Origin: Motiliproteus sp048265065 | Lineage (GTDB): Bacteria > Pseudomonadota > Gammaproteobacteria > Pseudomonadales > Balneatricaceae | Length of the DNA stretch: 30,691 bases | Reading direction: 5' to 3' | Assembly: GCA_048265065.1 (NCBI GenBank) | Contig: JBLXCH010000031.1 | Span: forward strand, 1-30,691 | Shown: positions 26,736 to 30,691 of the stretch, one piece after another | How the letters are laid out: each line of letters begins with the position of its first letter | How positions within the stretch are numbered: the stretch's first letter is position 1 | The notes under the pieces: generated by a model | Seen by the model: only the letters and a program-made list of their open reading frames with translations | The model's database searches: none | What the model was told of the DNA's origin: nothing | Translations under genes and position numbers: made by a program

Positions 26736-27881
26736 CTAGCTGCGATCTATCGTCACCGATTTGTAGCTGCGCAGAGCCCTGATGCCCTTGTCAGTTACGA
26801 GGTTTATCAGAAACTCACCGGACTCCAGTAGCTCGGCAGCTTCCCGGAGCGTAGGGGCATATACCTTATTCGCAGCCCGGTTTGTCGTGTTCCCGGCTGT
26901 CGGTGACGACTTTTTCCGGTTCAGCACATATTGCCCGGAACGGTCGTGCTGAGCGGTGAAAAGGGTAGGTTCGCCTTTTACCTTGCCAATGGCATAGATC
27001 CGTTTGATCTCTCCACGATTTGCTGTCGCGAACTCATAGCTCGCTGCGGTTAAAGGTACTCCTGGTGTCTGAATAGAGACTTGTGCCGTTTCGATTTTCT
27101 CGTTGATTGGGACGTTCTGTTTGCCGGAGAGTATGGCTATTTGGTCAAGGAGTCCTGCGCGAGCAGCGTCGAGTTTGTCAGGGTTGGTCTTGTCCGAGAG
27201 TTGGTCCCGCTCCTTACGCTGGCAAAAGTAGGCAATCCGCTCCGCATTTGCCCCAGAAGCATGAGGTAGGCCCGAAAGCACGCGAGCTCGTTCGATAACC
27301 CCTTCACTGGCAAGTTTCTCGAATACCGCATCAACTCCCTGGCCTAGAGGAATAAACACACAATCATTTGGCAGCGAATTTATTTCTGCCACCAGTCCAG
27401 TCTGGATTTGATCCCAAAGGTAGCTGTTTGAAATCATGGCTCTGCCGCCGGAAAAATTCTGACCTTGGTCGAGAACTGGATTCCTCAACGCGGATGTGAA
27501 ATGCACCAAGTCTTGGCGGGTTTGGAAGAGGTCCCCGCAACTATCAATGCCCAGCCAATGCTGCAGGCCAATAAAATCCATCATTTCAGCCAGGTTGCGC
27601 CTCATGGCTCCAGCAAAGCTGGCGGAGTGTTTGGCGTGTCTGAGCACTTCTGTGGCAGATAGACCCTGCTCAATCCACTCTTTAGCCGCTTTAATAGCAA
27701 CAGTGGCTTGCTGGATGCCTGGAGTGATCCCGCAAATGACCACCTTGGCGGATTCATTGACGAACTCGAACGGGGCGTAGTAGGTCGTGTAACGTCCATT
27801 TACGGATAGAAGCAGTTCCTTCGGGAGGTCCTCTCCGGTGAATTCAACTTGTTCCAGAGAGTTAAGGTTGGTACTTTCCAT
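26736..27881 (-). CDS. Uracil-DNA-glycosylase-superfamily-like protein
   Basis: This 381-aa protein starts at the ATG at 27881 with GGAG 9 nt upstream. The N-terminal 230 residues show a UDG-fold pattern: motif A VVICGITPG (47-55), close to the GINPG of MUG/TDG enzymes, and a motif-B-like GLPHASGAN (204-212), resembling the NPSG/HPSG loop. Between them lies FIPLGQGVD, the central strand of the fold. The catalytic Asn/Asp of motif A is Thr here. The C-terminal 110 residues (KRIYAIGKVKGEPTLF onward) are unassigned. A glycosylase of this kind could remove altered or phage-modified bases; that role is inferred. It is the third gene of a minus-strand operon, 17 nt behind the DUF4258-like gene. Confidence 0.68.
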   Translation of the reverse strand: MESTNLNSLEQVEFTGEDLPKELLLSVNGRYTTYYAPFEFVNESAKVVICGITPGIQQATVAIKAAKEWIEQGLSATEVLRHAKHSASFAGAMRRNLAEMMDFIGLQHWLGIDSCGDLFQTRQDLVHFTSALRNPVLDQGQNFSGGRAMISNSYLWDQIQTGLVAEINSLPNDCVFIPLGQGVDAVFEKLASEGVIERARVLSGLPHASGANAERIAYFCQRKERDQLSDKTNPDKLDAARAGLLDQIAILSGKQNVPINEKIETAQVSIQTPGVPLTAASYEFATANRGEIKRIYAIGKVKGEPTLFTAQHDRSGQYVLNRKKSSPTAGNTTNRAANKVYAPTLREAAELLESGEFLINLVTDKGIRALRSYKSVTIDRS

Positions 27882-27898
27882 GGCATTTCGCTCCGTTC

Positions 27899-28180
27899 TT
27901 AGTGTTGTTGTTTGTATTTGTGGCCAACGGTAATGACGCGGCCACTCTCGCCCATAACCGCAAACGGCGGGGCATCATTTGTTAGTGCCCGGAGGAGCTG
28001 TTTCAGGGATTTGATAAGTGCTTTTCGCTCCCGTCGGTCGAGCTCAATCAATGAAGTCCCGCCTTTTTGCTCCTCCATTTCGCCACATTCCAACAGCACA
28101 TCGAGCACGATGTCTGAGATAGCTCTTTGGGCAGCGCGTTTGCGTCCATGTTCCGTAAGTTCGTAGCTGACGTTTGTCAT
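27899..28180 (-). CDS. DUF4258-like small protein
   Basis: The 93-aa protein starts at the ATG at 28180 with GGGAGAGG upstream. It contains LTEHGRKRAAQRAISDIVLD near the N-terminus and GRVITVGHKY at the C-terminus, the H...R..QR.I...V....V pattern of DUF4258 and related barnase-like (BECR) proteins, many of which are toxins. Between them is a charged insert with EEQKGGTSLIELDRRERKAL. A toxin role is possible but not shown; no antitoxin of a known type is adjacent. It is flanked closely by the HTH-like gene upstream and the glycosylase-like gene downstream. Confidence 0.68.
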   Translation of the reverse strand: MTNVSYELTEHGRKRAAQRAISDIVLDVLLECGEMEEQKGGTSLIELDRRERKALIKSLKQLLRALTNDAPPFAVMGESGRVITVGHKYKQQH

Positions 28181-28222
28181 GTTAAAGCCTCTCCCTGACC
28201 GTAGTGGGGGTAAACTCCGGTG

Positions 28223-29494
28223 TTACTGAGCCACTAAGAGATTCAGTATCTCGTTGAATGAGTCACTGTCTTTGACTTTGATCTTGTTGATACCAGCCCG
28301 ACCGAGTTCGGGAAATTTCGCCAGGCCACTGTGGCGGGTGGTTGGCTCATCAGAGTCTACTGCCGGATAGTGTTTGACGATTGAGGTGTCTGGCACGGCA
28401 ATCTCATCCGGAACCCAAAGAAATTGAGTTTTCCCTTCATGCTGGTGAGCGAACGCTATCCCTCCAATGACTCGGTAGCCGTCAATTTTTGCATTGGGTT
28501 TGCGTTGGGCGGGGTGCTTCTCGATCAATCGGTGGTTTGCCAGAACCTCCCTGACAGTCTCTTTATCCGCAACTACGCCAGAGGGTGCTTTCGGTGGCGA
28601 TTTACGAGCCATTTGATCCGCGAGCTGGTTAACCATATGGCGGCGTCTGGCTTCTGATGCCCAGAAGTCCAGGCTTTCAAACAGCCAGCATGGGTCGATC
28701 ATCAAAGCATTGCCCAAGGTTTCGGCGTTCTCGGGGGTTACCCATTGGAGGTTGTCAGGGTCAAACACCTTGGTTTTCAAGTAGGCTTCGAAGCCTGGCC
28801 GATGTTTTGGTGGCAGGATCGAGTACACCTCGCTGGTTTTATCCAGCTGTCTCAGAGCTTGGTGATGGATGGTTTCAGCCAATTCCCGAGCAGAAGGTGA
28901 GGGGGCTTCTGGTTTCAGAACGAAGGGAGGCAGCCATTTGAATTCACGGTACTTGCCTTTGTGAAGCAGCCAGCGCTGCACATCGGTTTTACGGGCTACT
29001 CCTGGACGCTCTTGCGGGAGCCTGTCCTCACCCTCAGCGAAGGCTGCCAGGCGCACCGTTTCGACAGCCAGTCCGCTCAAAAGGGCGATCTGCTCTCTGG
29101 TGAGAGTGTCATCATCTTCGCCGTACTCAAAGGCCATCACCGCCTCGTGGAGACCCAGAAGTAACCCGAGGGTCTCTTGGCGTTCCGCGAAGGTTGAATC
29201 GATAACAGTGTCGCCGGCGTTGAACTCTACCAAGGCCCTAAGTGAATCCTGGTCCGCCTGATCGTCCGCTCCTTGGCGACGTTTGACAGCAAACTCGAAA
29301 CAGCGGTGAAGCAATAGTTCAATGTCGAACTGTTGCCGGGTACCACCGGAGAGGTCTTGGGATTGATGGTTCTCAAGGTCCAGCGCGAGCGCTGTGCGAT
29401 CCTGGCCAAGGAACAGGTTGATGACATCACTGATCTCGTTGTTGATAAAGTCTTGAGCAATTTTCTGAACTTTTTCGCGACTCAGGTTTTCCAT
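28223..29494 (-). CDS. HTH-containing protein, first gene of the glycosylase-like operon
   Basis: The 423-aa protein starts at the ATG at 29494 with GAGGG upstream. Residues about 131-151 (LTREQIALLSGLAVETVRLA) form a helix-turn-helix, followed by ARKTDVQRWLLHKGKYREF, as in HTH_17/excisionase-like wings. The N-terminal 125 residues are helical and acidic. The C-terminal half has no recognised domain. The promoter region ahead of it contains paired TGGCTGCCA sites, so it may control its own operon. It is co-directional with the DUF4258-like and glycosylase-like genes (gaps 42 and 17 nt). Confidence 0.7.
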   Translation of the reverse strand: MENLSREKVQKIAQDFINNEISDVINLFLGQDRTALALDLENHQSQDLSGGTRQQFDIELLLHRCFEFAVKRRQGADDQADQDSLRALVEFNAGDTVIDSTFAERQETLGLLLGLHEAVMAFEYGEDDDTLTREQIALLSGLAVETVRLAAFAEGEDRLPQERPGVARKTDVQRWLLHKGKYREFKWLPPFVLKPEAPSPSARELAETIHHQALRQLDKTSEVYSILPPKHRPGFEAYLKTKVFDPDNLQWVTPENAETLGNALMIDPCWLFESLDFWASEARRRHMVNQLADQMARKSPPKAPSGVVADKETVREVLANHRLIEKHPAQRKPNAKIDGYRVIGGIAFAHQHEGKTQFLWVPDEIAVPDTSIVKHYPAVDSDEPTTRHSGLAKFPELGRAGINKIKVKDSDSFNEILNLLVAQ

Positions 29495-29523
29495 GTCGTG
29501 CCCTCGGCAAAGAGTAAAAAATG

Positions 29524-29600
29524 TGGCTGGCAGCCATTAACACTTTTAACTCTACTGGCGAATTGGTGTTTGTGCAAGAAAAAAAGTTAATTGGCTGCCA
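29524..29600. promoter_or_regulatory. Paired TGGCTGCCA sites flanking the operon promoter
   Basis: A 13-bp palindrome, TGGCTGgCAGCCA (29524-29536), lies just downstream of the -10. The 9-mer TGGCTGCCA occurs at 29592-29600 and, inverted, at 29528-29536. A further TTGGCTGG is at 29611-29618. The arrangement around the promoter fits an autoregulatory operator. Inferred from sequence only. Confidence 0.45.
29549..29577 (-). promoter_or_regulatory. Sigma-70-like promoter of the HTH/DUF4258/glycosylase-like operon
   Basis: On the minus strand TTGCAC (29572-29577), a 17-bp spacer and TAGAGT (29549-29554) match the consensus at about 4 of 6 positions each, 55 bp upstream of the start at 29494. Confidence 0.5.
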
Positions 29601-29774
29601 AATATATTTTTTGGCTGGACTCATGGGTAGGTTGGCTTGGCCATAAGTTCGGTGCAGTGGTAAGGCGATTCGGAGGGTCTATTTGATATAAGTCTTGGAG
29701 GGGGGCCGTAGAGCTTTCTGGATTGTGCGAATTAGGGCCCATCCCCCATAATGGGTGTCGGAGGGCGGGCCGCT

Positions 29775-29993
29775 TCACTCAGTGGACGTTTCTGCCCGCA
29801 CCAAGTTGAAGGTGCTGGCTGGAAGAGTAGTAACGGTCGCGTAGAACTTATTCGGCTCCTCAGAATTCTGGAAAAGATCGAGCGTAATCCAGTCCTCTCC
29901 CCGTCGCATCTGGACGGTGAGATTGATCTCTTCGCAATTGAACTCTTTGGTGAGCGTGGCTGCCAGGTTCTGGGTCTTTTTCATGAAATCCAT
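29775..29993 (-). CDS. 72-aa hypothetical protein
   Basis: Starts at the ATG at 29993 with GGAGGG 6 nt upstream. The predicted structure is a helix followed by a small beta-sheet (NCEEINLTVQMRRGEDWITL, then PNKFYATVTTLP). No domain is recognised. It is 15 bp downstream of the 85-aa gene and so probably co-transcribed with it. Confidence 0.62.
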   Translation of the reverse strand: MDFMKKTQNLAATLTKEFNCEEINLTVQMRRGEDWITLDLFQNSEEPNKFYATVTTLPASTFNLVRAETSTE

Positions 29994-30008
29994 ATTGAAT
30001 CCCTCCGA

Positions 30009-30266
30009 TCAGAACCAGACGTTCTTTTTGATGGTGCCCAGCTGATCCGCCGCGCTGGCGGTCGCTGGTGTCAGCTGTGACAGAGAGCTGTCACCGGTAG
30101 TGCCATCGCTGTAGTTCTGGAGATTGTCGCCGATCACCAGGCGGGTGCCGTTCGTGCACGACACCCGCACTTCGGCTTCGCTCAGCTCGAAGTTGTCGAG
30201 AGTCTCCGCCAGAGCGTTGGCCTGTTTGAGCAGGTCGGTAATCTGTTCAATCAAGTGTTTCATCAT
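30009..30266 (-). CDS. 85-aa hypothetical protein
   Basis: Read from the ATG at 30266 (MMKHLIEQ); AGAGGA lies about 9 nt upstream. An N-terminal helix (LIEQITDLLKQANALAETLD) is followed by beta-like segments (AEVRVSCTNGTRLVIGDNLQ). No known family. Similar layout to the 72-aa gene (helix then beta strands) suggests the two may be related or partners. The 293-bp stretch between it and the right att repeat has no gene. Confidence 0.62.
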   Translation of the reverse strand: MMKHLIEQITDLLKQANALAETLDNFELSEAEVRVSCTNGTRLVIGDNLQNYSDGTTGDSSLSQLTPATASAADQLGTIKKNVWF

Positions 30267-30498
30267 TTTGGAATATCCTCTGCTTGCTTATTGAATTGGT
30301 CACGCCATTCGAGACCTATTTCGACGTTACCCCATTTCGTCGTTCTAGCAAGCAAATAGATTTTGGCCGGACCGTGTGCTTGAATATCTGCCAAAACAGA
30401 GAGATATCGCCGCCATCGAAAAACGGCGGTCGCCAAGGCATAAAAATTATGTGGCGGGGGGGGTGAAAGGTTTTGGCTAAAAATTGATCGTTTTGGGG

Positions 30499-30520
30499 TT
30501 GAGGGGTAGGTTGGTGGGTC
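30499..30520. repeat. Island-end repeat, right copy (GAGGGGTAGG motif)
   Basis: Matches 269-290 at 19 of 22 positions, 40 bp before the right att repeat. Candidate recombination-protein binding site. Confidence 0.35.
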
Positions 30521-30559
30521 GGCTAATTTTTGGATGCTAACTATATGATATTATTGATC

Positions 30560-30578
30560 GGATGGTACCCCCGGCAGG
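30560..30578. repeat. Right attachment-site repeat (tRNA 3' end)
   Basis: Perfect copy of 113-131. Its last 16 nt are the 3' end of the tRNA-Arg gene including the CCA, so island insertion leaves the tRNA intact. Confidence 0.92.
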
Positions 30579-30639
30579 ACTCGAACCTGCTACCTTCCCC
30601 TTAGGAGGGGGACGCTCTATCCAGATGAGCTACGGAGGC
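30563..30639 (-). tRNA. tRNA-Arg (anticodon CCU)
   Basis: The 77-nt cloverleaf is complete: acceptor stem GCCTCCG/CGGGGGT with one G-U at the first pair, anticodon loop CTCCTAA with anticodon CCT, T arm GCAGG-TTCGAGT-CCTGC and encoded CCA. It decodes AGG. The 3' end is the attachment target of the island. Confidence 0.95.
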
Positions 30640-30656
30640 ATTTCAGAAGAGGCGGT

Positions 30657-30685
30657 ATAATAACGGGCATCAGCCCGTGGCTCAA
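30657..30685 (-). promoter_or_regulatory. Promoter of tRNA-Arg
   Basis: On the minus strand TTGAGC (30680-30685), an exactly 17-bp spacer and TATTAT (30657-30662), followed by the GC-rich discriminator ACCGCC, typical of stable-RNA promoters under stringent control. The spacer is a perfect 6-bp inverted repeat, ACGGGC/GCCCGT (30663-30678). Confidence 0.65.
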
Positions 30686-30691
30686 GGGGCC

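Larger units (their letters stand above)
113..30578. mobile_element. tRNA-Arg-integrated genomic island (complete)
   Basis: The segment is bounded by a perfect 19-bp direct repeat, one copy of which is the 3' end of a tRNA-Arg gene. A P4-type tyrosine integrase and an AlpA-like regulator lie just inside the left repeat, and the interior is accessory genes only (defence-type enzymes, toxin/antitoxin-like relics, a second recombinase). No conjugation, replication or phage structural genes are visible, so this looks like a non-self-transmissible integrative island. One oddity is that the integrase sits at the end far from the intact tRNA, whereas P4-type integrases usually lie next to the tRNA they use. 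Confidence 0.85.

Noticed and set aside
26736..26930. A coding reading on the plus strand opposite the glycosylase-like gene
   Set aside because: The minus-strand frame is long, has a ribosome site and carries recognisable motifs; plus-strand frames here are short shadows.
30663..30678. Perfect hairpin near the right edge as a terminator
   Set aside because: It occupies exactly the 17-bp spacer between a -35 and a -10 of the tRNA promoter, which explains the sequence better.

Overview
The window holds what appears to be one complete integrative genomic island of about 30.5 kb, seated in the 3' end of a tRNA-Arg(CCU) gene. A 19-bp direct repeat (GGATGGTACCCCCGGCAGG) at 113-131 and 30560-30578 marks the two ends; the right copy is the 3' end of the intact tRNA and the left copy is the island-borne duplicate. 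Base composition, gene style, the bacterial promoter of the tRNA and the P4-type integrase plus AlpA pair suggest a gammaproteobacterium, possibly a marine or pseudomonad-like lineage. That placement is inference; no core gene is present to fix it.

Layout. (1) 1-112: left flank. (2) 113-3.3 kb: integrase, an AlpA-like regulator, a small minus-strand gene, an orphan MbcA/ParS-type antitoxin, and a decayed C-terminal copy of a second integrase with its own copy of a downstream palindrome, so more than one integration or duplication has happened here. (3) 3.3-7 kb: unrecognised accessory genes (417 aa; a 39-aa Gly/Ser-rich peptide; a zinc-ribbon protein) and a translationally coupled pair formed by a separate core-binding-like protein and a tyrosine recombinase. 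(4) 6.9-8.07 kb: a 1.18-kb noncoding stretch with nested perfect inverted repeats. (5) 8.07-26.57 kb: a seven-gene plus-strand defence-type cluster in two tightly coupled blocks. Block A is an unknown 404-aa protein, a PLD/HKD nuclease-like protein and a 1295-aa SNF2 helicase. Block B is a TPR/acidic protein, a 942-aa RapA-like SNF2 helicase, a beta-class DNA methyltransferase and a type III-like Res (helicase plus PD-(D/E)XK nuclease). (6) 26.7-29.5 kb: a convergent minus-strand operon with an HTH-like protein, a DUF4258-like protein and a protein carrying uracil-DNA-glycosylase-superfamily motifs. (7) 29.8-30.3 kb: two small minus-strand genes. (8) tRNA-Arg with its promoter.

How the genes may work together (inference). 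Mod and Res form a type III-like modification/restriction pair. Two SNF2 motors, a PLD nuclease-like protein and a TPR scaffold are embedded in the same transcription units, which resembles the part list of DISARM (SNF2, PLD, methylase) without its DrmA/DrmB proteins, and lacks the PglZ/BrxC of BREX. I could not match the full gene order to a named system. The methyltransferase carries an AT-rich internal segment over its target-recognition region, consistent with specificity exchange. The convergent glycosylase-like operon adds a possible second, base-directed defence.
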